DNA from: Acephala macrosclerotiorum
Taxonomy: Eukaryota; Ascomycota; Leotiomycetes; Helotiales; Mollisiaceae
Direction of reading: 5' to 3'
Assembly: GCA_014904845.1 (NCBI GenBank)
Contig: MU119284.1
Coordinates: 1 to 64,000, forward strand
Length of the DNA: 64,000 nucleotides
Positions within the stretch are counted from its first letter, which is position 1, and every line of letters starts with the position of its first letter. A program made the translations under genes and the position numbers. The notes below the pieces were generated by a model. That model worked only from the letters and a program-made list of their open reading frames with translations. It did not search any database and was not told where the DNA came from. This document shows positions 1 to 13,559 of the stretch, piece after piece.

Positions 1-129
1 CTACTCTCCCTGTGGGAGTTCGGTTCTAAATAGGGCATTTCCAGCTCTTATTCTACAGTCAAAGAGTGCTCCAGATCTGCCCAAAAGGGCCTTCGTCTTG
101 TCCCAGCTCGTCCTCTTATTGTTGTTGTT

Positions 130-3100
130 CTAATCCTTGAAATCCGTGAACAGCGCCACAGCCTTCTCTGTATCAAACCAGTCTTCATTCAAATCCATTG
201 TAGCCTTGTGAGTCGTAAACCGATCGTAGGGTAATTGTTTCGTAAAGATGTTTGCGACTTGATCGTTCCTTGGAACTGATTCCACTCTCAATCTGTTTCT
301 AGTAACTATATCGTTTCTTATGTAGAAGTATCGGATTTCAATATGCTTGGATTTGTTCGAGAACTTCGTATTCGTGCTAAAATCGATCGCAGAGAGATTG
401 TCGCAATATAGAGTAGGAGGTTTTTTGAGAGGTTCTTTGATGATTTTCGGCCATAGTTTCTCCAACCAAGCTGTTTCTTTTGCGGCTTCATTCGCTGCCA
501 TAATCTCTGCTTCTATCGAGCTTTGTGCTGTGCTTCGTTGTCTTTGTGTTGCCTATGAAATTGCTCTATTTTTCAGTATTACTACCCATCCTAAAAACGA
601 TTTGCAGTCGTCTTCGGTCCCTCACGTAAAGTCGAAGAATATGTTGTAACCTTTGATCGACGTTTTTTTGTAAGTGATTCTTATCGTTCTCGTTTTACTG
701 AGATATCGGAGGAGTTGCTTCGCAAAACGTAAGTATTCGAGGTACGCGTTGGACATGAATCTAGCAAGTTGACTGACGTGATAGTTGATATCTGGTCTCG
801 TGCAATTAGTTAGATAGATCGTAGCACCAATGATCTGTTTGTAGAGATAGAGATCGTTTTCGCTCAGCCAGTTTTCTTCTTTTTTTTCTCGTAGAACTGT
901 GCCTTGCGAGAATGATAGATTCGTTTGATTCGAGTGTTCGAGATCGAGCCGTAGTAACAGCTTGTTTGTATACATCTTTTGATGGATTGTGAGAATGTAA
1001 TTCTCGCGATCTCTCTCGATTTGGAATCCTACGAAGACGGTAGTAGGGCTGAGATTTTTGCTTTTTTAACGCCCCCTGATTTTGGCTTTGATAGCGTTCG
1101 TGTCTGCTTTGTTTCCAATGATCAGTATATCGTCGACAAACAAGAGGATGTAGACTCTTTCTTCTATGAAGAGATTGGGATCAGTTTCAGATGCGGTAAA
1201 CTTCAATTCTTCGAAGTATTGCTTGATTTTATTGAGCCATGCTCGAGGAGTTTGCTTGAGTTCGTAGAGTGATTTCTTGAGCAGGAGGTAAGTATCTTTG
1301 CCTTTGAGTTCAAAGTGAAGTTCATAAAAAAACTCAGGGATTTCCATGTAAATCTCCTCCTTAAGAGGAGGGTTCAGGAACGCTGAATCTATGTCAATGT
1401 GATCTATCTCTAGATCATGCTCTGCAGCAAGTGCCAAGAGTATCCGTAGAGTTGTGTATCTCATGACAGAGGCAAACGTCTCAAAGTAGTCAATGCCGTA
1501 GGTTTGCTCGAATCCTCTGATGACAATCCTAGCTTTACGCCGGGTCAATCTGCCACGAGTATTGAACTTTTTCTTCAGTACCCATTTGCTTGAAATGATC
1601 TTTCTGCCACTTGGTGGCCTCCCCGTGATGATCTCATAAGTGCTTGTCTTTTGAAGAGCTTCGAGTTCAGCAACGATTGCTTTCATCCAATTAGGAGCGT
1701 CCTCCTTTAAGGCCTCATCAACGGTCAGAAACTCGAATGGGACGCTGGGCACACTTAGAGAAGATGATTTCTCTTCGTTCAAGTGGACAGCGTTCAAAGC
1801 CTTTACTAGTTGTTTTACTGTTTGAGAGAAAAGCATCTTTTTATTGTCCAATTCGCTGTTTACTGTCCTCCTCGCCTTGGCAAGGGAATTATAAGGATTC
1901 TTGGTCCTCTTGATCGTTCGACCGCTGACTCTTGATATTTGAGGTGGATATTGCTCTTGAGTTTGATCAGAGCTCTGGGTACTAGAGTCTTATTTGACCA
2001 CTGGTTCTAGACTTGTTTCAACTCCATTTTCATAAGTGCTTGTTTCAGTACCATCATTCTTATCAGCACGTGTTTTAGTGCTATTAATTATCTTATTACC
2101 AGGGGAGTGATCAATTGATGCATCAATAACGATGTGATCGTAGACTGTATTATTAGCAATAGGCAGATTTGCTACAATATACTTGAACTCTTAAAGGATA
2201 AAAAGCTTTGGGAATTTGTATTTATAGAACTTAACATCAACTGAGAGAGTCTCTTTCAATGTTCTGCAGTTTAACAGTTTGTAGACACTGTTTCTAGTGA
2301 TGCCCACGAAGATATGCTCCTCTTTGGTCCTAGGAGTCCATTTACCTGGTTGGTCCTTGAGCTCTTTAATGTTGGCCTGGCATCCAAAAGCAACCAGAGT
2401 TTTCTGCAATATTAGAGGGTCTAGTTTCCTTCCAGTATAAACTTCAAGTGGAATGCATGTCCCTTGGTCCTCTGATCCAGGTTTTGGGACTGGCCATGGA
2501 AGTGCGTCCGTTGGCACTCTATTCTTGATCCAGATTGCATGCTCTACGGCATAGTCCCAAAAGATCAATGGAAACTTGGCCTCGTAGATCATAGACCTGG
2601 CGGTATTGTCCATTGTTTGTATTGCTCGCTCAATAACACCATTCAATGAGTGTTTGTATGGTGGACAAGGCTCATGCCTAGGAGAACTGGGCAGTGTTTT
2701 GAGCCATCCTTGGAAATCTTCCCCGAACTCGCTCGATCCATTGTTACACCTAAAGTAGACAATATTTTCTTTTGTATCTCTTTTGATGATTCCACAGACT
2801 TCACGAATGTGAGGTTGGATTTCTCTCGCACTCTTATTTTTTAGAAGTTTGATCCAAGAGTACCGTGTTGCGTCGTTCGTAATTAGAAGGAAATATTGAT
2901 TCCCTCTATAAAACTTGAGCAATTTACCAGAAATATTACCATACAGTCTCCTCCCCTTTCTGGTAACTCTACTGTCTGTCTTCTTTCTAAAAGTTTCCTT
3001 GATCTTGCCCGCTGCACAAACTTCACATGTTTCATGCCCAGCATATGGTCTAAATCTCGGCATTTTCATGTCTATAACATCGATTAGTTTTCGAAGTGCA

Positions 3101-4917
3101 TTATAGTTGATGTGACCAAGACGCCGGTGCATAAGCTCCTACAGAGTTTCCTCAGGATCTACTGCTTCGAAGAGCTCTATTAATAATCGGGTTCTCGTCG
3201 GTGCATCCGGGGCAATGTTCGCCGGATATGCAACAGTGTTACTGACATTTTGGCATTGATTTAGCATAAAAAGGTTATCTCTAGAATTCTTAAGAACTGT
3301 GAATATCACCTCCCCATTTCCATTATTTGTAATGCCAATTGCTCGTCCTCTCTTAAATATGACCGATATTCTATCTTCCATAAGTTGTGGAATAGAGATT
3401 AATCTCACTGCTTCAAAACTTGGCACATACCAGACTTCTCTGAGTCTTAGCTTTTCTTGAGAAGTTATCCAAACTTGATCTTGATATCCAATCGCGTCTA
3501 CGGCAGTGCCGTCTGCCGTGACAACCTTGTTTGGTGTTTGCCAGCGTTTTAAGTGTGTGAAATCAGATTGCACACCACTGAAGTGTTTCGAGGCACCAGA
3601 GTCTAGAGCAGGTGGTAGAGCCTGAGCTCGTCCGATCAGTGCTCGAGTTGGTGAGAATGGTGAGAGTGAGGATTGTCCTCTACCAGTGTAGACTTTTATC
3701 CATCGAGAGTAATAGACAGAGCTCATATGTAGACGCTCGATATGTCTCTCAGTCTTATTCTTGAATAGCAGTCGAGTAAACACCATTATCACTAGTGAAA
3801 GTGCTATGGATACGATGAAATAAACAGAAGAAAAGGGACTTTATTGTGTCTTGCCTACAGTCACCATACTTGCTCTAGTAGTAGGTTCAACTGTTGCAGT
3901 CTTTGCTTGCTTAGAGTTCTTCTGATCTTGTCTTCTGTCAGCCTTCCTACTCCTCCGTTTTGTTCTACACTCAATCTCATGATGCCTATAGTGCATACAC
4001 CAACCACATTGATTTAAATCAAGCTCATTATAATCAACAAGTTCCCCGTTATCGCTATTATCGTCTCGACGATCTTTAGATCTTGCAAAACGAGATACTG
4101 ATAATCCAAATTTTCCACGATTGCCTCTCTTCTTTCCACGGTATCTATTGTTGTTGTTATTGCGACTACCGCGATCAGTCCTTCGCCCCCTGTTTCTAGC
4201 TTGTTTGCCACCACGAGGTTGCTTACGACCACGCTGTTGTCCTTCTCCACGAGTGTAATTTGCAGTTGCTGAGGTCTCTCTCTTGTCATGGACTTGCAGC
4301 ATAGTAACCGCTTTATCGAGTGTGCGCTCGACCTTTGACAGACGGAGAATATGATATTTCGTGCCCTCGTAATTACTGTTCTCAGGAATAGCTACTATGA
4401 TTCGATCTAGGATCTCATCATCGGTAATTGGTCTCTCGATCGTTGCGAGCTGAAGTTTGTAGGACTCGAGACGATCTGCGAATTCTTTGATTCTTTTAGA
4501 AGTCTCGAACTTCTCTTGTCCAAAGTTCGTTCGTTGAATAGACACTCAGACAGGATCAACGGTCTTATCGTATTTCTTGAGTTCGTTCCAGATTCCCTTG
4601 ACATCTTCGGAAAGGACCAGTGGAAAGATCTTGTCTTGTAGTCTGTCGTCCACGCTGTTTGAGATGATTTGAATGGCCTTAGCAGCCTTCTCCTCCCAGG
4701 CCGTAATCCGATCAATTGACGCAGGAGGGGCCGGTTTCGATTCTTCACCATTAACTAGTTTTATGGCATGGATACTAGCAAGGGCGACTAGGCAGGAGTT
4801 CTTGAATCGAGGATAGTTATCCCTTGTAAGGATTTCAATTTTACCCCACTTGTAGACGTAGTGAGATGCTGTAGAGGTAGGTGCTGTAGCACCGGTTGGA
4901 GCTGCTGGAGTCGCCAT
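130..4917 (-). pseudogene. copia gag-pol polyprotein, one frame with eight stops
   Basis: From the first ATG (4915-4917) to the stop near 130 every recognisable domain lies in the same reading frame, broken only by nonsense codons at 4546, 3841, 3139, 2191, 1990, 1066, 622 and 553 (lowest coordinate of each); no frameshift is needed. Visible motifs: a CX2CX4HX4C zinc knuckle (around 3975-4015), protease DSGA (around 3595), integrase HHCC (3020-3130), RT FVDDIL (around 1130) and the RNase H tail after 501. The integrase motif that normally reads SDNGGEF is CNNGSSEF, so one catalytic Asp appears changed to Asn and the spacing altered. Stops are TAA/TAG/TGA as expected from C-to-T changes at CAA, CAG, CGA or TGG. 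Non-functional. Confidence 0.92.
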
Positions 4918-4976
4918 AGCGAATAAAGTTGATATTTTAGGGTAAAAAGATACGACGGTTTCAATGAGCACCTTTC

Positions 4977-4988
4977 GGGCTCATAACC
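4977..4988 (-). promoter_or_regulatory. primer binding site matching initiator tRNA anticodon arm
   Basis: The plus strand GGGCTCATAACC is the sequence of the anticodon stem-loop of initiator methionine tRNA (CAT anticodon). On the minus strand GGTTATGAGCCC directly follows the LTR end. Drosophila copia uses the same internal region of initiator tRNA, primed by a half-tRNA, so this element probably does too. Confidence 0.8.
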
Positions 4989-5109
4989 TGTCAATTTGAG
5001 TGATATATTCGATGGACTTGATGGTTTGATTTTAAAGATCTAGCTAGGTGCGGGGACATTATATCCATTGCAGTGCTTACTCAGTACTAAAACCACTCGA
5101 AAGTCTAAC

Positions 5110-5143
5110 AAGGGAAGGGAAGGGAAGGGAAGGGAAGGGAAGG
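5110..5143. repeat. AAGGG pentanucleotide tandem repeat
   Basis: About six uninterrupted AAGGG units sit just outside the visible LTR sequence of the copia element. It may mark a truncation or insertion boundary. Confidence 0.9.
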
Positions 5144-5790
5144 ATTCTCAACTTCCAAGACGTCGACTGCAAGTCCTTACAAAAGCTGCGGGACTAAAAT
5201 TATACTATTTTTTCTGCGAACTTGTCGATGGGGATGGGATTGTACTGGGAAAGCAAAGAGAAACTTTTATTGGCTTTGGAGCAGATATTTTTAGAAGAGA
5301 CTTGCTATACTACCCACAGGTTGTTTTAAATATTAATTCTAAGGTGATTGTGGCCGTGTCTCCAAGGGGTGGCCAGACTAATCACCTGTTCGAGATTCGC
5401 GGTGTTTTACCATATCTAGTTAAATACTAGTCATTGCTTATTAACATTTAATAAGGCCTGTGGAGAGTATATCTTTAAGCGCCTTTGGCGGCAGCACCAG
5501 CCCCTGATTTGCTTCAAAATACGAACCCGAAGCGAGGCGCCTGTGGCGCTGCGGATCTTTTACGGCATAGCAATGCCGGCATTCCGTATACTCACCCAAT
5601 CAATCTCTACCAATTCAAGGAGATTGCTCCAAACTGGGCGAATTCCGATCCGTGCCTTTGCTAGCCTTGTTGGACTTCAACATCACAGCTTCAACATGTC
5701 CACTTTACGATCCAGCTTCGCTTCCTTGCTTCGACCTCAACCTTACGGACACAACGGTGTTGATATTCTCGACCAACAACGAGACAAAAG
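5144..5790. other. intergenic, no convincing gene
   Basis: A 120-residue open frame from 5068 to 5430 starts inside the LTR and crosses the AAGGG tract; it has no recognisable domain. A GC-rich patch at 5478-5555 contains two related GCGCCT(T/G)TGGCG segments. The 3' part is probably the promoter of the next gene. Confidence 0.5.
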
Positions 5791-7625
5791 ATGTCCCCGA
5801 ATTCCAAAAGCATGGCGACCAAAAACAAGAAGAGGAAAGGCGATGGAGTCCGAGCCATCCACTCAAAAAGCAAAGGCGGATGCATCACGTGCAAGTCAGC
5901 ATTTCTTCACTTTCCCCTTCCCCTTTCCCCTCGTAAACTTAACCAACTAACACCCACCTCAGAATCCGCCGCGTAAAATGCGACGAAACAAAACCCCACT
6001 GCCTCCGCTGCCACAAATTTAAAATCTCCTGCGATGGCTACGACCTCCCCTCCTCCAACAACACCAGACACCCATCTAAACTGCGTCCCCTCGTTCCCCA
6101 ACGCAAGACTCTGATCCCAGCAGCCCGCCCTCTCCTTCCTGTTTACAAACAGCCAGCTTCGAACCGGTTTGAAAATGAATTCGAGGTCCGCTATTTCAAC
6201 TCTTTCCGTCTTGAGATTGCAGGCCATTTAGGAGTGTGTTTCGATCCTGATTTATGGCCTAGATCTTTCCTCCAATCATCTGAATCCTCGTGGCCTATTC
6301 GGAAAGGATTGATTGCATTAGGAGCGCTGGATTTGACGTCCCAAGCTGGATTATCTCAGATTCGAGAAGGGATCAAGGCATCGAACATCACGGATAATTA
6401 TCTCTTCGCTTTGCAAGAATACAATCGTTTTATCTTGGGGATGAAAAAGTTTATGGGCACTCAGAACGGGGATTTGAGAACTCAACTTCTGGCATCTATT
6501 CTGATTATTTGTTTTGAGAGTTATTCGGGAAATGCAAAGGGTGTAGAAACCCAAGTCCGAACTTCAGTCCGCCTCCTCGAAGCCTGGAAAGCCGAAATCA
6601 CTCGGCCCTGGTTCCACCCCCTCACCTCCCCGGCTCCCAACATCGTCGAAGACGAACTGGTGCATTTCTTCCATCGCCTCGACCTCGAAGTAATGAGCCA
6701 GGGCGACCCTCTTATCCAAGAAGAACACTGGCTCCTAGAAGACAAAGGCAACGATCTTATCGCAACGATGCCGAAAGAGTTCGGGAGCTTGAGCGAGGCG
6801 AGAATGTGGGGAAATGTTTTGCATAGGAGGACGGTACATTGGTTGAATGCACATGATGATAAGGGGAATGCGGATATTAGTATCTGGGATAGAGTAGCGG
6901 GGAATTTGTCTCCATATACTCTTTCTGAACTGCAAAATCACAAGGACGATTTTGAGTTGTGGATGAGGGCTTTTGATCCCTTGTTTAAGAGGAGCTTGAG
7001 GCCGGAAGGGAGAGCGGGGTTTACAATTCATGCGATTATGCGTGCGCATTGGTTGGTGTTGATGTTGATGTTTGAGTCGGTATTTCGGAAGGATGAGATT
7101 TGTTACGATGCTTTCTATGAGGATTTTGCGGAGATGCTGGGTATTTCGAGAGCGTTATTGGATGCTGAGGGCTCGAACTTCACGCTTCGTGCGCACAGTA
7201 TCGTGATTCTGGACATGGTAGCAAAGAAATGTCGAAACTCGGCGATGAGAAGAGAAGCGATTCGGTTACTTGCGGACCGACCTCGTCGCGAAGCATTCTG
7301 GGACAGTGTCATGGCAGCCAAAATCTGCGCATGGATTGTTGAGGTCGAGGAAGAAGACATGGTGGATGGATATGTTCCCGAAGAAGCAAGGGTGCGCAAG
7401 ATTGGAGCGAAGTTCGATTTGGAAAGGAAAGAAGCGGAACTTTGGTGCTACCAACCAAAGGAAAGAGGAAACATTGTGGATTTGAAGCGGAGGGAAACGA
7501 CGATACCATGGGCGACGCCTTCACGGTCAATGCCTTGCTATGCTGGCAGAGGTGATGGAAATAAAAATTCTCTCACACCAATACAATGTTCAAGAGTGAG
7601 CGAATTGGCTGCGAGGGGTCGATGA
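5791..7625 (+). CDS. Zn(II)2Cys6 fungal transcription factor
   Basis: A fungal-specific nuclear regulator expected to bind CGG-type half sites as a dimer. Two exons, 5791-5894 and 5963-7625, are separated by a 68-base GT-AG intron with an AACTAAC branch site; splicing restores the zinc cluster exactly. Cysteines at residues 31, 34, 41, 48, 51 and 58 give CX2CX6CX6CX2CX6C, preceded by a Lys-rich N-terminus. The rest of the 588 residues resembles the middle/C-terminal region of the C6 regulators often labelled Fungal_trans_2, rich in Leu and Trp (around residues 90-500). The last 60 residues look less conserved, so the true 3' end may use another intron. The gene is intact and lies next to an FAD oxidase, an OYE pseudogene and an efflux pump, which makes a pathway-specific regulator plausible but unproven. 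An alternative start is the Met at residue 8. Confidence 0.88.
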
Positions 7626-8505
7626 CCCTAAGGGCTACTGGAACGGTAGATACGTTCCGTGCTGTGGACTATATTGAACCAAAGACTGGAGTGTTTATTA
7701 GATGAGGTCCTCATAACGCTTCGTGGGGTATTGTCGTTGCAGGAATGCGAGATTGTGGATGTCTCTCGACAAGAATGCAGACCTTATCTACACCAGCGGA
7801 GTTCTTGAAGACCAAGCAACGGATATTCAAGTCTTTGTCTAGCTCCCAAGAGCACATCATATCTTCCTAGACATGCCTCCTAAGAAAGCAATTTCCGCAC
7901 CAAAACCAGCAGCAGCAACAAGCAAGAAAAGGAAATCACCTTCCTCCTTTTCTTTCCTCTCAACCTGAACACCCAAAAGAATCGCCCTCCTAGCAATCTC
8001 CTACGCCCCAACCAAACAACTCCCCTCTCTCACCATCACCAAATCCGCTCCGCGCAAACCCACGAAGAAACTTCCCCAAGAAGCCCACTGCATCAGCAAC
8101 ATAACCACAGCAAAGAAATTCGCTTCGGGAACATAATTTGAAGAGGAAGAGAGGAGATGACAGATGAAGAAGGGGCGAAGGATAGGAAGTAGCGGGATAA
8201 GAGAAGAGCGGAGAGGGACGCAGTGAAGGAAGTGAAGGCTATTCGTGATTTGCTGGATGCGAAGGGGTGGGATGCGGGGATGCCGCTGGGTGGGTTTTGC
8301 TAATTAGTTGTTTTGTGGTTGATGAGGGGAGAGCGTTGACGAGGCGTGGAGGGGCAGGTATATGGACAAGGACTCAGGAGGTTCTGGAGAGCAGTTTGTT
8401 GAGGACTTTCGATGTCTAACAAGAATTACCACATCCATTTCATGAAAATGTCATTAAATTATGATATATACACCGCACAACTTCTCACCCCTCTCCGCAA
8501 ACCCC
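7626..8505. other. intergenic with a possible decayed Lys/Pro-rich ORF
   Basis: A short frame starts at ATG 7873 (MPPKKAISAPKPAAATSKKR...) and stops after about 30 residues. The same frame continues with more basic residues after the stop, so this may be a remnant of a small basic protein. No other coding signal is seen; the right-hand part is the 3' flank of the convergent FAD oxidase gene. Confidence 0.3.
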
Positions 8506-10681
8506 TCAAGTCTTCCTACACAGCCTCCCGTTCTGCGTCGGCACATAAGGCAACTGCCCCTCAACAACCCAATCCTCACTCCCCACCCCCGTCGGCGCAT
8601 AAAACAACCCATAAGGATCCAATTGCCGCTTCAACGCATACAACTGCGGATAATAACTCCCATAAAAGCTCTGCTGGAAATCTGGCTCATTGATATCCGC
8701 TTCCGCCATATACGCTCCCGCACCAGGAGAAACAGCTCTCCATTTTGGCATCCAGTCGTTTGTGATAGTTTCGCTGACGTTCTGGATCGTAGCCCAGGAG
8801 GCGTTGGCGTCCCAGAGACCAGGGAGGATGAAGTGTGTTACGGTCTTTCGCCAGGCGGGGTTGACGGAATTGTTTTGGTTGGCGTGAGCGTTGCTGGCAG
8901 ATTTGATGTTGTAGCCGACGAGGATGCCGCCGCCTTCAATGGCGTAGCGAACGGCTGCGAGTGTGGCATTTAGAAGGGTACCGTTTGTGAAGTTCTCACG
9001 AGGGAAGAGACGGCTTGCTGCATGGTTGGTCCAGCCGCCGACAATCTCGGGAGGGAAGGAGGCATTCCAAGCTGGGCGGAGACTGGCGTATTCGGTGAAG
9101 ACAGGTGTGACGGGTATACCAAGATTGGCAAGATCTTTCAAAAATGGTGCAACGAGTGTCTGGAGTTGTGGCTTGGTCATATTGCCTCCCCAGAATGGGT
9201 CGAACGTAAATGTGTATCCGCCAGATCCGTTGGGAACAATGTTGAAGTACCCGTAAGTTCCGGCATCTGTGAAAGTAGCGAAGTAGGTAAAGTACGCTCG
9301 GACACCATTCCAGAAGGTTGTTGCGCTCAGAGTAGCGCTGATCGTGAAGTCAAAGGTCATCGTCGTGACTGGGATCTTAGGATACGCTTGGACGACCACT
9401 GACGTGACGACGCCGAAAGTACCTGAGAAATGTTAGAAAACATCGCCGTGTACCAGATGGTTTAACTTACTGCCTCCACCACCGCGGAGAGCCCAGAATA
9501 AGTCTGGATTCTGAGTTGCGCTGGCTGTGACGAACTGGCCATTGGGCAGAACAACTTCCATGGAGAGAACTTGATCCGCAGCCATTCCCACAAGACTAGA
9601 CATTGGCGAATGCCCACCACCAGCGATGTAGCCTCCAGCAAGACCAACAGTCTACAAACACATGTCAGTCCCAATCAAGAAAATAATGATCAAGGTTCAC
9701 TTACTCGACATTCTCCACCAACAGCCGTAACCTCATTCGCCTCAGCTGCCGCATACACATCCTCAGTATGAACACCAGCTCCCAATTTGAAAGCTGGTCC
9801 GCTGTATGATCCATAAATATAACTTTTGTAGAACTTGATATCATTGAGCTTATGGGTCCAGAGCGACAAAGCACCGGCACCAATTCCCTTGTCAGCAAAA
9901 TCATGACCAGTATTCCTGACCACTAGACGAAGATTGAGATTCCGAGCGAAGTTGAGCGCAAGCTGAATCTGAGCAACGTTCGTCACTTCGATGGAGTACG
10001 ATGCGTAGCCGCCAAGAGTGCAATTCGTAACTGTTCTTCCGAGACTGGGTGGGATACAGGTCAAACCTTCGAAGAGGGGCCACTGGGTCGAGGTAGGGTC
10101 GCTGGTGCTGGAAGAGGTTAGTGCCGATTCTAGTGTTCGTGCTTGCATGGACTTGCTGAAGATGGGGGTCATTCCACGAAGCCGTGATAGCAGCACAGAG
10201 TGTTGCATTGTACTCTGGCCAACTCGTGTAACAAGGAGCAGCAAGAGGGACAGTCTTGATCAATGCTCCTCCGCTCAGGAGATCAAACACATCCCAAACG
10301 ATAGGCGAGGGCCAATTGGCGTCTCCAGGGAAGGCTTTGCATGAGGCCGTCGATGGAGAGCTCGTTCCTGGAAAGCTGAAGGACGAAATGGCAGTCAAGT
10401 TCAGATTCGTCAAGTTGGTGAGCACAGCTTGAGTGAGCTGGACGGATTCCCATGAAAGTAGTGGGGCACTTGAGGTCGCTGTTAGAGCTGCGGGAACAGC
10501 TACAACGGCAGCTGCAGGTGCGACATTTTGTGATGTTGCAGCTACTTACAGTCAGAAATGTCTCTCCAATATCAAGGGGCAGGGTTCACTCACCAACAAC
10601 TGTATTGCCAACTTTGATTGTCTGGGCAGAGATCAAGCTCGCCAGGGACGTGACGATCACTCCTCGAAGAAGTTGTGCCAT
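8506..10681 (-). CDS. secreted berberine-bridge-type FAD-linked oxidase
   Basis: Five exons on the minus strand (10594-10681, 10157-10541, 9705-10107, 9471-9651, 8506-9422) join in frame to 657 residues. The N-terminus [20 protein letters not shown] is a signal peptide. The PCMH FAD-binding domain shows RNTGHDF (His about residue 226) and GGEC-TVG spanning the third intron (Cys about 291). These are the positions of the His and Cys that bind FAD covalently in berberine-bridge-type enzymes, so bicovalent flavin is likely. The C-terminal BBE motif [12 protein letters not shown] is present. Such enzymes oxidise secondary metabolites, sugars or alkaloids in the secretory pathway or outside the cell; the substrate cannot be told. 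Intron 2 (10108-10156) appears to use a GC donor (GCAAGT). No stop or frameshift remains after splicing. Confidence 0.9.
10108..10156 (-). other. GC-AG intron in the FAD oxidase
   Basis: On the minus strand the exon ends ...CATCTTCA followed by GCAAGT, and the intron ends CACTAACCTCTTCCAG. Removing these 49 bases restores WNDPHLHTSDPTS, the continuous form seen in this family. The nearby GT (four bases downstream) would leave the wrong frame. Confidence 0.7.
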
Positions 10682-12195
10682 GTGACTACTTCCCGTGTGC
10701 ATTCCGCTGTGGTGTTGATGGAGGGGGGTGAGTGAGAACGAGAGAGGAGATATTTTCGTCCCGGATTGCGAGGCTGGAATATATAGTCCGTACCTTGCAT
10801 CGTATGTCCAAGAAACGAAGGGGGGCGGGGTCCAATTGACCCGAGGCTGTATAGCGTACCGGCTGGATGGTAAAAAAAAAAGGTATCTCCGTACCCCTTT
10901 CTACTTCGCCATCGCTTCTGAAGGAGCAGATACGACGTGGATGATTGAGTAGTGGGCTTTTAGTAAGCAAGCAACCTCCCGGAGGCCCAGAATAGGCTGG
11001 TAAACCGTTGCAGCGTCGAAGGCTTGAAAGCAATATCAACGCGCATCAACGCATCTCTAGGTGCCAGAATATCCCCGCCCCAGAAGACCTCAACCCCAGT
11101 AACGAAATTCAATACTCCGAGGTATTACAGCCTTGGATAGCAGCGGCGCCTTCCGTTTCCGGGTGGTTGGTCCGTGACTCTCACTCGCTTGAAGAGCTGA
11201 GAAGCCACAAGAAAATCCGCGAATCAGAAAGTACAAGTGTGATTGGAAGAAGCAAGTGAGTTTTCTGAACAGAAGCCCTAATTCTTCAACAGCACGGCTC
11301 CATCTTCCGCGTCCCCGTTAGCAACTCTCTCCGTGCGGGGCAGAATCCTTTTAAGATCTTCAGCCGGCATTGCTCGAGCTTATTATTGGCAAATGGCCAT
11401 GTGGCATCGCCAGGGTAGCATGCATGTCAGGCACAAACCATCCGTTTTTTCCAATCACCAAAACGCCCGGTTTAGCATGCATGCAGCTGCGTGGTGAAGC
11501 CTGTGAAGGAGCCTAAGCAGATAGAACTTGTCGCTTTTCCTTGCTGCAGCTACAATCCGGATGCATGCTGTTATCCAGCCAAGCCTTCTATGCTTAGATT
11601 AGGGCAAGCAGGTCGTCGCGACCAGGAGGACAGCCAATCAAGCATTAGCGAGAAGAAGTACCAGACAAGGACATCGACTTAGCTTACTGCTTTGCAAGAT
11701 CAGCGCCCAGTCTAGGTTACCTGGGAGGACGAGACCACGGGATTGGAATGCCAATATCTTGAGCAGATGATACGAGGCGTTTTGGTGGATGCTACCCGCT
11801 CACTGATGGCTCACGTCAAGTAAGAACGCCGCCAAGTCTAGCACATGAGGAGAAGAACATGCTCGCGGGAATGGCAGAGCCGCGACATCGAATACCGTTC
11901 TTCCACAATCGGTCACTTTATTGACGCCCACACGAAGAGCGCATACATTCCACACATCCGTCAGATGATAACTGTTTGTCCGAGCACAATGGGAAGAGAG
12001 ACGAAAGTATACTGCAGATACGCCCGAGGACAATATGAGGCGCTATGAATGGGACTCGGTGAGCCGGAGAGGACTTTCAGAGGAGTGTGACGTCGAAATG
12101 GCGGGAAATGACAACAACAGTTGCGAGCTGAAAGACTCGAAGAGGAGGCCATCCCTCTTCCTCTATCCCCATCTACCCCATCGCCGTCCTTACCC
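10682..12195. other. intergenic, no convincing gene
   Basis: This is upstream of the FAD oxidase and downstream of the OYE pseudogene. Only short frames without domains are present. Two GCATGCATG patches (11418-11426 and 11475-11483) flank about 50 bases; their meaning is unclear. Confidence 0.5.
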
Positions 12196-13440
<1,245 letters not shown>

Positions 13441-13559
13441 CCATCAACATCAGTGCCATCCGAATGGTGGTGTCGAGAGGAATGCTCGGGTGAGTTTCGG
13501 TCACGAGCGACGTACTTTGGGGATGATTAGTACGACTCGCGAGGCAGTTAATTGATCTG

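Larger units (their letters stand above)
1..4989 (-). mobile_element. RIP-degraded Ty1/copia LTR retrotransposon
   Basis: A near complete internal region of a copia-type element reads on the minus strand: gag with a zinc knuckle, protease, integrase, reverse transcriptase and RNase H, in the copia order (integrase before RT). The right-hand LTR border is visible: the minus strand reads ...TTGACA directly followed by the primer binding site, so the LTR ends at 4989. A possible start of the other LTR is the minus-strand TGTAGAATAAG ending at 57, but the LTR runs off the window and no matching copy is visible to the right of 4989. The right LTR may be truncated near the AAGGG tract at 5110. The element cannot code for an intact polyprotein. 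Confidence 0.93.

Noticed and set aside
5068..5430. 120-residue plus-strand frame near the copia element
   Set aside because: Crosses the LTR remnant and a microsatellite, with no domain.
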